Origin: an uncultured Lysobacteraceae bacterium
GTDB lineage: Bacteria; Pseudomonadota; Gammaproteobacteria; Xanthomonadales; Rhodanobacteraceae
Direction of reading: 5' to 3'
DNA: 27,228 nucleotides
Assembly: GCA_946482585.1 (NCBI GenBank)
Contig: CAMLSI010000014.1
Location: 1 to 27,228, forward strand
Shown here piece by piece: positions 1-7,824 of the stretch. Position 1 is the stretch's first letter. The number at the start of each line of letters is the position of its first letter. The notes beneath the pieces were generated by a model. That model searched no databases, was not told the DNA's origin, and saw only the letters and a list, made by a program, of their open reading frames with translations. A program made the position numbers and the translations under genes.

Positions 1-1
1 G

Positions 2-142
2 CGTTTCCTGCCCGTCAGTCTGCTCGGTGCGATTCCGGTGGTCGGGTTCGTCGTTTCGCTGGTCGATGCACTGATGATCTTCGGCGAAGAGCGCCGCTGC
101 CTGCACGACCTGATTGCCGACACGATCGTGGTGGACGTCTGA
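2..142 (+). CDS. RDD family membrane protein, C-terminal fragment
   Basis: The window opens inside this gene; the last 46 codons are visible, ending in TGA at 140-142. The visible peptide holds a hydrophobic segment (LLGAIPVVGFVVSLVDALMI) followed by EERRCLHDLIADTIVVDV. That ending is the typical C-terminus of RDD proteins, where a charged turn and R-x-LHD-x-IA-x-T-x-VV follow the last membrane helix. RDD proteins are small polytopic inner-membrane proteins named for conserved Arg and Asp residues; their biochemical role is poorly defined. The next gene, 17 bases downstream, is another RDD protein, so the operon carries a tandem pair. The N-terminus and true length cannot be seen. Confidence 0.75.
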   Translation, partial: RFLPVSLLGAIPVVGFVVSLVDALMIFGEERRCLHDLIADTIVVDV

Positions 143-159
143 ACCCGACAGGTCCGGCC

Positions 160-843
160 ATGCTCGTCGATACGCTGACCCTCGTCGAAACGCCCGAGGG
201 CATCGCGCTGCGTCTGCGCGCGGCCGGCGTGATGCCGCGCGCGGCGGCCTGGGCGATCGACTTCGCACTGCGCCTCGTGGTGATCTGGATCTTCGGCATC
301 GCGCTCGCCCTGCTCGGCGACCTCGGCGTCGCGTTGCACCTGATCCTGCTGTTCGCGCTGTTCTGGGTCTATCCGGTGCTGTTCGAAGTGCTCAACGACG
401 GCCAGACGCCGGGCAAGCGCGCGCTCGGCCTGCGCGTGCTCAACGCCAACGGCACGCCGGTCGGCTGGGTGCCGTCGATCGTGCGCAATCTCATGCGCAC
501 GGTCGACATGCTGCCGATGTTCTACGGTTTCGGCCTCGTCGCGGGCCTGATCGATCGCAACAGCCGCCGCTTCGGCGACATGGTCGCCGACACGCTGGTC
601 GTGCACGTCGACAATCCGCACGGACACAGCTCCGCGCCGAACGTGCCCGCGGTGCAATCGCCGCTGCCGCTGCCGGCCGCGGATCAGGGCGCGATCGTCG
701 CGTTCGCCGAGCGCACGCGGCAGCTGACGCCCGAGCGCCAGCAGGAACTCGCGAATCTGCTGCAGCCGCTGACGCATGCGCGCGGCGCGGTCGCCGTGCA
801 GCGCCTGCTCGGCATGGCCAGCAGCTTCCTCGGACGGCAGTGA
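160..843 (+). CDS. RDD family membrane protein
   Basis: A 227-residue protein with the RDD domain in roughly residues 18-150. The family signatures are visible: RAAAWAIDFALR (Arg and Asp of the first helix), the loop NDGQTPGKRALGLRV, and RRFGDMVADTLVVHV at the end of the domain. Hydrophobic segments lie near residues 36-56, 58-76 and 115-130. A hydrophilic tail of about 75 residues after residue 152 is rich in Ala, Gln and Leu and is probably cytoplasmic. The start lies 17 bases after the preceding RDD gene, and the stop is two bases from the ATG of the SpoIIM-family gene, so translation is likely coupled. The function of RDD proteins in this operon type is not established; a membrane scaffold or transport role is inference. 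Confidence 0.85.
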   Translation: MLVDTLTLVETPEGIALRLRAAGVMPRAAAWAIDFALRLVVIWIFGIALALLGDLGVALHLILLFALFWVYPVLFEVLNDGQTPGKRALGLRVLNANGTPVGWVPSIVRNLMRTVDMLPMFYGFGLVAGLIDRNSRRFGDMVADTLVVHVDNPHGHSSAPNVPAVQSPLPLPAADQGAIVAFAERTRQLTPERQQELANLLQPLTHARGAVAVQRLLGMASSFLGRQ

Positions 844-845
844 CG

Positions 846-1844
846 ATGAAACAGGACGTGTTCCAGGCGCGGCATGAAGCGGAATGGAGCGCGCTCGACG
901 CGTGGCTGCGCGCCCGCGCAAGGCCGAGCGCCAAACAGCGCTCGCTCGACGCCGAAGGTGTGTTCGGCGATCTCGATTTCCCGGCCGCCTACCGCCGCGT
1001 CTGTCAGCACCTCGCGCTCGCGCAGCGGCGCGGCTACAGCGTGCTCCTGATCGACCGGCTGCAGGATCTGGTGCATCGCGGCCATCTCGTGCTGTACCGC
1101 CCGCAGCCGCCGCGCTGGCACGCGGCGATCCAGTTCTTCGCCGCGGATTTTCCGCGTCTCGTGCGCCGGCACTGGCGCGCGATGGGCATCGCCGCGCTGC
1201 TGTTCTTCGGCAGTTTCATCGGCGTCATCGTCGCGCTGCAGTACCGGCCCGAGTTCGCCCATGCGCTGTTCGATGCGCCGGAGCTCGCGAAGTTCGAGTC
1301 CATGTACGACCCGGCCAATGCCGACGCCAAGCTCGGCCGCGAGAGCGGCAGCGATATCAAAATGTTCGGTTATTACATATTGAACAATGTCAGTATCGGA
1401 TTCCGCACGATCGCGGCCGGTTTTTTCGCCTGCATCGGTTCGGTCTACGTGCTGCTGTTCAACGGTCTGTTCCTCGGCGGCGTCGCCGGGCACCTGACCG
1501 CGATCGGCTATGGCGGCCCGTTCTGGCGTTTCGTCGCGGGGCATTCGGCGCCGGAACTGCTCGCGATCGTGATTTCCGGCGGCGCGGGCCTGCAGCTCGG
1601 CATGGCGATGATCGCGCCGGGGCGGCGCAGCCGCGGCCGCGCATTCGTCGAAGCCGGGGTCGACATGGCCAAGCTCGCGCTCGGCATTTTCGCGATGCTC
1701 GTGTTCGCCGCGTTCGTCGAGGCCTTCTGGTCGTCGATCGGCTGGATGCCCGACGTCGTGAGATTCTCGGTCGGCGGTCTGCTCTGGGTGCTGATCCTGC
1801 TATGGCTCTGGCGCGGCGGCCGCGGAGCGACGCATGCGGCTTGA
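846..1844 (+). CDS. Stage II sporulation protein M (SpoIIM/DUF95) family membrane protein
   Basis: A 332-residue protein. The first 110 residues are hydrophilic and partly helical. A membrane helix near 113-132 (AALLFFGSFIGVIVALQY) follows. The SpoIIM-like core at about 170-300 includes YYILNNVSIGFRTIAAGFFA, FNGLFLGGVAGHL, the conserved-type segment GHSAPELLAIVISGGAGLQLG, and two further helices near 275-295 and 305-325. In Bacillus, SpoIIM belongs to the DMP complex that remodels peptidoglycan during engulfment. Here the organism shows no sign of sporulation, and the homologue sits in an operon with MoxR and DUF58 genes, a recurrent association in non-sporulating bacteria. ATG at 846 is two bases after the RDD stop. 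The stop overlaps the next gene by 11 bases. Confidence 0.85.
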   Translation: MKQDVFQARHEAEWSALDAWLRARARPSAKQRSLDAEGVFGDLDFPAAYRRVCQHLALAQRRGYSVLLIDRLQDLVHRGHLVLYRPQPPRWHAAIQFFAADFPRLVRRHWRAMGIAALLFFGSFIGVIVALQYRPEFAHALFDAPELAKFESMYDPANADAKLGRESGSDIKMFGYYILNNVSIGFRTIAAGFFACIGSVYVLLFNGLFLGGVAGHLTAIGYGGPFWRFVAGHSAPELLAIVISGGAGLQLGMAMIAPGRRSRGRAFVEAGVDMAKLALGIFAMLVFAAFVEAFWSSIGWMPDVVRFSVGGLLWVLILLWLWRGGRGATHAA

Positions 1845-3417
1845 AGGATTGACCGTCGCGCTGCGGCAGCGCACGTCCTGGGAAGCGACGGATCTCGGCA
1901 TCGCGCTGACGCGCGCCCACGCGCGCACGATCTGGCTGAGCTGGATCGCCGTGAGCCTGCCGGTATTCGTGCTGCTGAATCTCGGTGCGGCGCTGATCGA
2001 TGCGATGTGGCTCGCCTCGCTGTTGCTGTGGTGGCTCAAGCCCGTGTTCGACCGGGCGCCGCTGTTCGTGCTGTCGCGCGCGGTGTTCGGCGCGGCACCG
2101 GGCGTGCGCGAGACCCTGCGCATGCAGCGCAGCTGGGGCTGGCGCAGCATGCTCGGCTGGCTCACCTGGCGCCGGCTGCATCCGTCGCGCGCGCTGCTGC
2201 TGTCGGTCGACCTGCTCGAAGGCTTGACCGGTTCGCGCCGCAGCGAACGCGTGCGCGTGCTGCAGCGGGCGGCGAGCGGCACGAGCATGATGACGACGCT
2301 GCTCGGCTTCCATATGGAATTCGTGCTCTGGCTCGCCGTCGGCCTGCTCGCGCTGATGTTCGTGCCGGTGGAGTTCTTCACCGACGCGGCCGAATCGTTC
2401 TGGCGCACCCTGTTCGACAACCCGCCGCTCTGGGCGCAGTGCCTCAGCAATTTCGTCTACTGGCTCGCGATGAGTCTCGTCGAGCCGTTCTACGTCGGCG
2501 CGGGCTTCGGGCTCTATCTGAACCGGCGCACGCAGCTCGAAGCCTGGGACGTCGAGCTCGCGTTCCGGCGCCTCGCCGCGCGCCTGACCGCGACGGCGAC
2601 CGCGCTGGTGCCGTTCGTGTTCGGCGTGCTGATGCTGGGAGCGAGCCTGCCGGCGGGCGCCGGCGAACCGACCGACGCCGTCGGCGGCGCTGCGGCCGGG
2701 GCCGTGAGCGAAATTCCCGCCGACACGCCGCCGCAGAGCCTGCGCCGCGTGTTCGCCGGCTCGTACGTCGATGCGGGCGACTTCGATGCGTCGGTGAAGA
2801 AGGCCTATACCGATCCCGATCTCAATCCCAAGACCACGCAGTCCGTCTGGGAGCCGCGCGACAAGACCAAGAAAGAAAGCACGAGCGATCCGCTTGCGCC
2901 GAAATCGCCGATGCGGCTCTGGTTCGAGGCGTTCGGCGGCGTCGTGGCGCTCGTCGCGGAAAATGCATTGTGGATAGTGCTCGCGCTGCTCGTCGCGCTG
3001 CTCGTGCGCTATCACCGCGTCTGGCTGCCGTGGATCAGCGAGCGCTTCGAGCGCGAGCGCACGCCCGACGCACTCGCGACGCATGACATCGCGCTGCCCG
3101 AGGACCTGCCCGACGACCTTCCCGGCGCGGTGCGCGCGTTGTGGCGGCAGGGCCGCCAGCGCGACGCGCTCGCGCTGCTGTATCGCGCCGCGGTGCTGCG
3201 CCTCGACGAGTCGCTCGGCACGACCTTGCCGCCGGGGGCGACCGAAGCCGAATGCCTGCGGCGTTCGCGGCGTCTCGGCGATACGGACTACGCGCAGTTG
3301 TTCGCGCGCATCGTGCGCTGCTGGCAGGCCGCGGCCTATGCGCGGCGACTGCCGAGCGCGGGCGATCTCGAAGGGTTGCTCGACGCGTGGTCGGGCAGCC
3401 GGAGCGCCGACGCATGA
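1834..3417 (+). CDS. DUF4129 domain-containing membrane protein
   Basis: A 527-residue protein. The N-terminal half is polytopic, with membrane helices near residues 33-72, 160-182, 203-230 and 258-280. A periplasmic-looking hydrophilic stretch of about 95 residues (280-375) is rich in Pro, Asp and Lys. One more helix near 377-397 (ALWIVLALLVALLVRYH) precedes a cytoplasmic C-terminal DUF4129-like segment (about 425-515) with GAVRALWRQGRQRDALALLY and a cluster of basic and aromatic residues. DUF4129 commonly appears next to MoxR/DUF58 genes or at the end of transglutaminase proteins. Its function is unknown. The start at 1834 overlaps the SpoIIM gene end by 11 bases, and the stop overlaps the next start as ATGA. 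Confidence 0.8.
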   Translation: MRLEGLTVALRQRTSWEATDLGIALTRAHARTIWLSWIAVSLPVFVLLNLGAALIDAMWLASLLLWWLKPVFDRAPLFVLSRAVFGAAPGVRETLRMQRSWGWRSMLGWLTWRRLHPSRALLLSVDLLEGLTGSRRSERVRVLQRAASGTSMMTTLLGFHMEFVLWLAVGLLALMFVPVEFFTDAAESFWRTLFDNPPLWAQCLSNFVYWLAMSLVEPFYVGAGFGLYLNRRTQLEAWDVELAFRRLAARLTATATALVPFVFGVLMLGASLPAGAGEPTDAVGGAAAGAVSEIPADTPPQSLRRVFAGSYVDAGDFDASVKKAYTDPDLNPKTTQSVWEPRDKTKKESTSDPLAPKSPMRLWFEAFGGVVALVAENALWIVLALLVALLVRYHRVWLPWISERFERERTPDALATHDIALPEDLPDDLPGAVRALWRQGRQRDALALLYRAAVLRLDESLGTTLPPGATEAECLRRSRRLGDTDYAQLFARIVRCWQAAAYARRLPSAGDLEGLLDAWSGSRSADA

Positions 3418-4625
3418 AGCGGCGTGACCTGATCATCGGCAGTGTCGCGACGCTGTTGCTCGGTCTCATCGTCACCTGGTTCCTGATGACGTTCCATCGC
3501 GTCGAGCGCGAGATCGACCTGCCGCCGCGCGGCGAAGCGCGCTACAACCCGCTGCTCGCGCTCAAGAAGACGCTGCAGGCGCGTGGCATCGAAACGACCT
3601 CGCGTGCCGATCTGAACCTGTCGGCGATGGCGCTCGCGCCGCAGGACCTGCTGCTGCTCGACGTCGACGTGCGCAACATCCCGGCGGCGCAGGTCGGCCA
3701 GATCATGGGCTGGGTCGAGCAGGGCGGCCATCTCGTATTCCGCCTGCCGCAGGGCGACGAAGGCCGGCCCGGCGAACTGCTCGACAGCCTGAGTCTCGGC
3801 GTGGCCAAGGAGTTCGGCTGCCTGAGCTGGAGCGAGCGCGCGGCGCCGCAGGAGACGCCGACGACCGAGCACGCCGCCGCTGCCGCGAAAGCGCAGGAAA
3901 AAGCGCAGGAAATCCTGCGGAAAGATCAGAACGAGCACGACGACACGCACGGCATGTTCTGCTCGCAGTATCGCTTCACCACCGAATCCGAATACGAGAG
4001 CGACTTCGACTGGCTCTGGGGCAACAGCGAGCAGGGCTTCCTGTTCGGCCGGCATCCCTGGGGCGACGGCGACGTCGTGATCGCGAGCGAACTGGACTTC
4101 CTGCACAACGACGAGCTCGAACACGGCGGCAATGCGGCGCTGACCTGGCAGCTCATCGGCCCCGCGCTCGGCGAAGGCCGCGCGTTCCTGATCTATGCGA
4201 CCGAGACGCCGCCCTGGCACGTGCTGCTCGTGCGGCAGGGCTGGTACGTGCTGCTGCCGCTCGTGCTCGCGCTGTTCGGATGGCTCTGGGCGCGCAGTCA
4301 GCGTCTCGGTCCCGTGCTGCCGCTCGCGGCGCGGCATCAGCGCGCGCTGCTCGCGCACGTGCAGGCCGCGGGCGAATTCGCCTTCGCGCGCCACCGCGGC
4401 GCCGCGCTGCATGCGGCCGTGCTGCGCGCGTTCCGCCTGCGCCTGCGCCGTCGCGATCCGGTCGCCGCGGCGCTCGCGCTCGATCCGCTCGTGCAGACCT
4501 TGTCCGAACGCCACCAGATTCCCGCGTCGCGCGTGCGCCAGGCCCTGCAGCCGCAGGAACTCGCGCGGCCCGAACACTTCCTTGCCGCCATTCGAACCCT
4601 CATGCAATTGCGAGCCCTGATATGA
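3414..4625 (+). CDS. DUF4350 domain-containing membrane protein
   Basis: A 403-residue protein with one N-terminal membrane helix (about 6-27, LIIGSVATLLLGLIVTWFL) and a second helix near 280-298 (GWYVLLPLVLALFGWLWA). Between them is a domain of about 250 residues starting PPRGEARYNPLLALKKTLQA. That is the hallmark of DUF4350: a 'rebellious/GATase-like' fold, with DLLLLDVD and a WVEQGGHLVFRLP strand. A basic cytoplasmic tail follows. The region around residues 150-180 is an Ala/Lys/Glu-rich probable helix. The gene overlaps both neighbours by ATGA, so it is almost certainly co-translated with the DUF4129 and MoxR genes. The function is unknown. An extracytoplasmic sensing or binding domain passing information to the MoxR/DUF58 pair is inference only. 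Confidence 0.8.
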   Translation: MKRRDLIIGSVATLLLGLIVTWFLMTFHRVEREIDLPPRGEARYNPLLALKKTLQARGIETTSRADLNLSAMALAPQDLLLLDVDVRNIPAAQVGQIMGWVEQGGHLVFRLPQGDEGRPGELLDSLSLGVAKEFGCLSWSERAAPQETPTTEHAAAAAKAQEKAQEILRKDQNEHDDTHGMFCSQYRFTTESEYESDFDWLWGNSEQGFLFGRHPWGDGDVVIASELDFLHNDELEHGGNAALTWQLIGPALGEGRAFLIYATETPPWHVLLVRQGWYVLLPLVLALFGWLWARSQRLGPVLPLAARHQRALLAHVQAAGEFAFARHRGAALHAAVLRAFRLRLRRRDPVAAALALDPLVQTLSERHQIPASRVRQALQPQELARPEHFLAAIRTLMQLRALI

Positions 4626-5605
4626 ACACCGAAGTCCGCGTGGCCATCACCGGCGCCAACCTGGTCGAACGCACCGACGCGATCCGCCGGCAGATCGCGC
4701 AAGCCTTCGTCGGCCAGACCGAAGTGCTCGACCAACTGCTGATCGCGTTGCTCGCAGGCGGGCACGTATTGCTCGAGGGCGTGCCCGGGCTCGGCAAGAC
4801 CTTGCTGGTGCGCTCGCTCGCGACGGCGCTCGAATGCGGCTTCGCGCGCGTGCAGTTCACGCCCGACCTGATGCCGAGCGACGTCAGCGGCCACGCGTTC
4901 TACGATCCGAAGACCGAGAGCTTCAAGATCCGCCGCGGGCCGGTGTTCACGAACCTGCTGCTCGCCGACGAAATCAATCGCGCGCCGGCCAAGACCCAGG
5001 CCGCGCTGCTCGAAGTCATGCAGGAACAGCAGGTCACGATCGAATCGCGCAGCTTCGCGCTGTCGCCGCCGTTCCTCACGGTCGCGACGCAGAACCCGAT
5101 CGAGCAGGAAGGCACTTATCCGCTACCCGAAGCGCAGCTCGATCGATTCCTGATCAAGATCCTCATGAACTATCCGGAGCACGAGGACGAGGTGCGCATG
5201 GTCAATGCGGTCAGCCACGGCCGCAGCGCGAGCGACTTCGATCTGTCTCGCGTGCGTCCTGTCGCGAAGCCCGAAGACATCGTCGCGATGCAGCTCGGCA
5301 CGGCGCTCGTCAGCGTCGATCCGGTGGTGCTCGACTACGCCGTGCGCATCACGCGCGCGACGCGCGAATGGCCGGGCCTGAGCATGGGCGCGGGTCCGCG
5401 CGGCAGCCTCGCGCTCGTGCGCGCGGCGCGTGCGCAGGCGGTGCTCGACGGCCGCGATTTCGTCACGCCCGACGACGTGCGCAACGTGGCCAAGCCCGCG
5501 CTGCGTCACCGCGTCAGCCTCGCGCCGGAAATGCAGATCGAAGGCCGCCGCATCGACGACGTGCTCGAGGCGCTGCTGACCAAAGTGGAAGCGCCGCGTC
5601 GATGA
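4622..5605 (+). CDS. MoxR family AAA+ ATPase
   Basis: A 327-residue cytoplasmic ATPase, the usual size for MoxR. Visible motifs are Walker A GVPGLGKT (53-60), Walker B LLLADEIN (112-119), sensor 1 ATQNP (155-159), the arginine finger in EAQLDRF (R175), and a C-terminal lid with GAGPRGSLALVRAARA. MoxR ATPases act as chaperone-like machines that insert metals or activate protein complexes, usually with a vWA partner. Here the partner is the DUF58 protein, whose start overlaps this stop as ATGA. The gene also overlaps the DUF4350 gene upstream by ATGA. All key ATPase residues are present, so activity is expected. The client complex is presumably the membrane proteins of the same operon (inference). 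Confidence 0.95.
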   Translation: MNTEVRVAITGANLVERTDAIRRQIAQAFVGQTEVLDQLLIALLAGGHVLLEGVPGLGKTLLVRSLATALECGFARVQFTPDLMPSDVSGHAFYDPKTESFKIRRGPVFTNLLLADEINRAPAKTQAALLEVMQEQQVTIESRSFALSPPFLTVATQNPIEQEGTYPLPEAQLDRFLIKILMNYPEHEDEVRMVNAVSHGRSASDFDLSRVRPVAKPEDIVAMQLGTALVSVDPVVLDYAVRITRATREWPGLSMGAGPRGSLALVRAARAQAVLDGRDFVTPDDVRNVAKPALRHRVSLAPEMQIEGRRIDDVLEALLTKVEAPRR

Positions 5606-6906
5606 GACCGGCGCCGGCCCTGATCGCCGCGCTCGTCGCGTGCGCGCTCGCAGGCGTGCTCACGGCGGTCGGGCTCATGCCGCCGGGTCTGCCGCTCGCC
5701 GCCGCGGCGCTGGTCGCGGCGATCGCGCTGCCCGACGCGTTCGCGCTCAAGCGCACGCCGTCGCCGCAGATCGAACGCGACCTGCCGCAAGTCGTGCCGG
5801 TCGGCGTCGAGCGGCCGGTCATGCTGCGGCTGCGCAGCGTACTGGCGCGCGTACAGGCGTTCGACATCCACGATCACCATCCCGGCGACTGGCCCGTGTT
5901 CGGACTGCCGCGCCGCGTTGCGTTGCCGGCCGGACGCGAAATCGAACTGACCTATCGCCTGACGCCGACCGAGCGCGGCGCGTTCGCGTTCGATGGCTGC
6001 GACCTGCGCCTGCTGTCGCCGCTGCGGCTCTGGCGCCAGCAGCGGCGCGTGCCGCTCGCGCAGACCGTGCGCGTGTATCCGAACTTCGCGCCGCTCGCGA
6101 AGCTCGCGCTCGTCGGCGCCGAGCGCGCCTCGCGCGTCGTCGGCGCGCATCTGAAACGCCGCCGCGGCGAAGGCACCGAATTCCAGCAGCTGCGCGAATA
6201 CCGCAGCGGCGACGCGCTGCGCCAGATCGACTGGAAGGCGAGCCAGCGCGCGCGCAAGCTGATCTCGCGCGACTACCAGATCGAGCGCAACCAGCAGGTG
6301 CTGCTGCTCGTCGATACGGGCCGCCGCATGCTCGCGCGCGACGGCAACCTCGCGCACTTCGACCACTGCCTCAACGCCGCGCTGATGGTCGCGTACATCG
6401 CGCTGCGCCAGGGCGACGGCGTCGGACTGCTCGCCGCGGGCGGCGAAACGCGCTACTTCGCGCCGCGCCGCGGGCTCGGCACCATCGACGCGCTGCTCAA
6501 CAGCACCTTCGACCTGCATGCGACGCCACTCGCGACGGATTACCTCGACGCAGCCAAGCAGCTCGCGCTGCGTCAGCAGCGCCGCTCGCTGGTGCTGCTG
6601 ATCACCAACGTGCGCGACGAGGACATCGACGATCTGCTCAGCGCCGTGCGCCAGCTGCAGAAACGCCACCTGGTCTGCGTCGCGAGCCTGCGCGAACAGG
6701 CGCTGGAACGGCCGCTCGATCAGCCCGTCGCCGATCTCGCCGACGCGATCGGCGTCGGTGCGCTCGCGCAGTACATCGAACAGCGCACGCTCGCGCACGA
6801 GGCGCTGCGCGCACAGGGTACCGACGTGCTCGACGTGACCTGCGCGGAGCTGCCGGCCGCGCTCGTGCAGCACTACCTCGCGGTCAAGCGCGCCGCGCGG
6901 CTCTGA
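5602..6906 (+). CDS. DUF58 domain-containing protein (vWA-like MoxR partner)
   Basis: A 434-residue protein. Two hydrophobic segments at residues 5-26 and 30-48 anchor it in the membrane. A beta-rich region (about 60-160) follows. The DUF58 signature GEGTEFQQLREYRSGD continues into RQIDWKASQRARKLISRDY (189-225). After it comes a vWA-like fold with LLLVDTGRRM (234-243), in which the metal-binding DxSxS motif is degenerate, as is usual in DUF58, and LVLLITNVRDED later. DUF58 proteins pair with MoxR ATPases. The gene closes the operon: the stop at 6904-6906 is followed by a 69-base gap containing a new promoter. Partner recognition for the ATPase is the likely role, from family knowledge. Confidence 0.9.
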   Translation: MRPAPALIAALVACALAGVLTAVGLMPPGLPLAAAALVAAIALPDAFALKRTPSPQIERDLPQVVPVGVERPVMLRLRSVLARVQAFDIHDHHPGDWPVFGLPRRVALPAGREIELTYRLTPTERGAFAFDGCDLRLLSPLRLWRQQRRVPLAQTVRVYPNFAPLAKLALVGAERASRVVGAHLKRRRGEGTEFQQLREYRSGDALRQIDWKASQRARKLISRDYQIERNQQVLLLVDTGRRMLARDGNLAHFDHCLNAALMVAYIALRQGDGVGLLAAGGETRYFAPRRGLGTIDALLNSTFDLHATPLATDYLDAAKQLALRQQRRSLVLLITNVRDEDIDDLLSAVRQLQKRHLVCVASLREQALERPLDQPVADLADAIGVGALAQYIEQRTLAHEALRAQGTDVLDVTCAELPAALVQHYLAVKRAARL

Positions 6907-6920
6907 GCGCAGGCGGTCCG

Positions 6921-6949
6921 TTGGAAGCGGCAGCGCCCGCCACTAGACT
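6921..6949 (+). promoter_or_regulatory. Candidate sigma70 promoter for the GYF_2/pilin-like gene
   Basis: TTGGAA at 6921-6926 and TAGACT at 6944-6949 are separated by exactly 17 bases. Each hexamer matches four of six consensus positions. The predicted start of transcription is near 6956. A clear ribosome binding site AGGGGAG (6962-6968) lies seven bases before the ATG at 6976. This is a prediction from sequence only. Confidence 0.5.
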
Positions 6950-6975
6950 GCGGAACAATCCAGGGGAGAACGACG

Positions 6976-7635
6976 ATGGCTCAGCAGTGGTATTACGCCG
7001 ACCGGCAACGGCAGCAGCAGGGACCGGTCGCGGCAGCCGAACTCGCCGCGGCCTTCCGCCGCGGCGATATCGACATGAGCACGCTGGTCTGGCACGAACA
7101 GCTGCCGAACTGGCTGCCGCTCGCGCAGGTCGCCGCACAGCTCGGCATTGCCGGTGCGCCGCCGCCGGTCCCGCGCGCGGCACCCGTTCGGCGCGAGCCG
7201 CCGAAACGCAACGGCGCGAAGATCGTGCTCGTCGTCTTCGGCGTGCTGTTCGGCTGCCTCATCGTCTTCGGTGGCATCATCGCCGCGATCGCGATTCCGG
7301 CCTACAACGACTACACGGTGCGCGCGAAGGTGATGCAGGCCCACCGTACGATGGCCATGATGCGCGTCAGCGTCGTGGAGTTCTCCCTGAGCAACGGCCG
7401 CTGCCCGAAGAACGGCGACGAGGGCTTCGACGCGGCCGAGAGCTACGCCGACGCCTACGTCGAACGCATCGAGTTCAAGGGCTTCGGCGCCAACTGCGAA
7501 ATCCGCGCGACGCTGCGCAACCTCGGCAGCCGCATCGCCGATGCGGAAATCACGATGCAGGTCGACGAACACCAGAACTGGACCGAAAGCTCGAACCTGC
7601 CGACGCGCTATTTGCCGGCGTCGATGCGGCGCTGA
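6976..7635 (+). CDS. GYF_2 (DUF4339) domain protein with pilin-like membrane segment
   Basis: A 219-residue protein. Residues 5-53 form a GYF_2 domain (WYYADRQRQQQGPVAAAEL, then STLVWHEQLPNWLPL), a small fold thought to bind proline-rich peptides. A Pro/Arg linker (62-80) leads to one membrane helix (82-108). The end of the helix and what follows, AAIAIPAYNDYTVRAKV, closely resembles the N-terminal helix of type IV pilins, but the prepilin cleavage motif is missing because the pilin-like part is internal. The C-terminal domain (120-219) resembles a minor-pilin head and has two cysteines (143 and 174) that could form a disulphide. Topology would be GYF_2 in the cytoplasm and head outside. It has its own promoter and ribosome binding site and stands alone. 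The function is not known. Confidence 0.8.
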   Translation: MAQQWYYADRQRQQQGPVAAAELAAAFRRGDIDMSTLVWHEQLPNWLPLAQVAAQLGIAGAPPPVPRAAPVRREPPKRNGAKIVLVVFGVLFGCLIVFGGIIAAIAIPAYNDYTVRAKVMQAHRTMAMMRVSVVEFSLSNGRCPKNGDEGFDAAESYADAYVERIEFKGFGANCEIRATLRNLGSRIADAEITMQVDEHQNWTESSNLPTRYLPASMRR

Positions 7636-7774
7636 CATTCCGCTGCGCGGTGCATCCGCGGGTTGCGGTGAGCCGGTGCTGTGCGCCGATCGCAGCGAAC
7701 TCGGCGCTGCATGAATCCGCAGCGTTGCGCGCTTCAGTGCTTTTTTGGCGTAGTCCGCCGGGGCTCCCGCGTCG

Positions 7775-7802
7775 AAAACTGCGCGCCCCGATGGGCGCGC
7801 AG
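7775..7802 (-). terminator. Rho-independent terminator of the collagen/S74 gene
   Basis: A perfect ten-base-pair stem (CTGCGCGCCC at 7779-7788 with GGGCGCGCAG at 7793-7802) and a four-base loop. On the minus strand the stem is followed by TTTT (7778-7775). It lies 22 bases beyond the stop of the minus-strand gene at 7825, in the gap between convergent genes. The T tract is short, so termination may be partial. Confidence 0.7.
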
Positions 7803-7824
7803 TAGCGTGATCGATCGCCGGCCC

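Noticed and set aside
7735..7746. A plus-strand terminator for the GYF_2 gene at the run of T near 7741.
   Set aside because: The run of six T is not directly preceded by a stable hairpin; the nearest stem (CGCTGC/GCAGCG) ends too far upstream.
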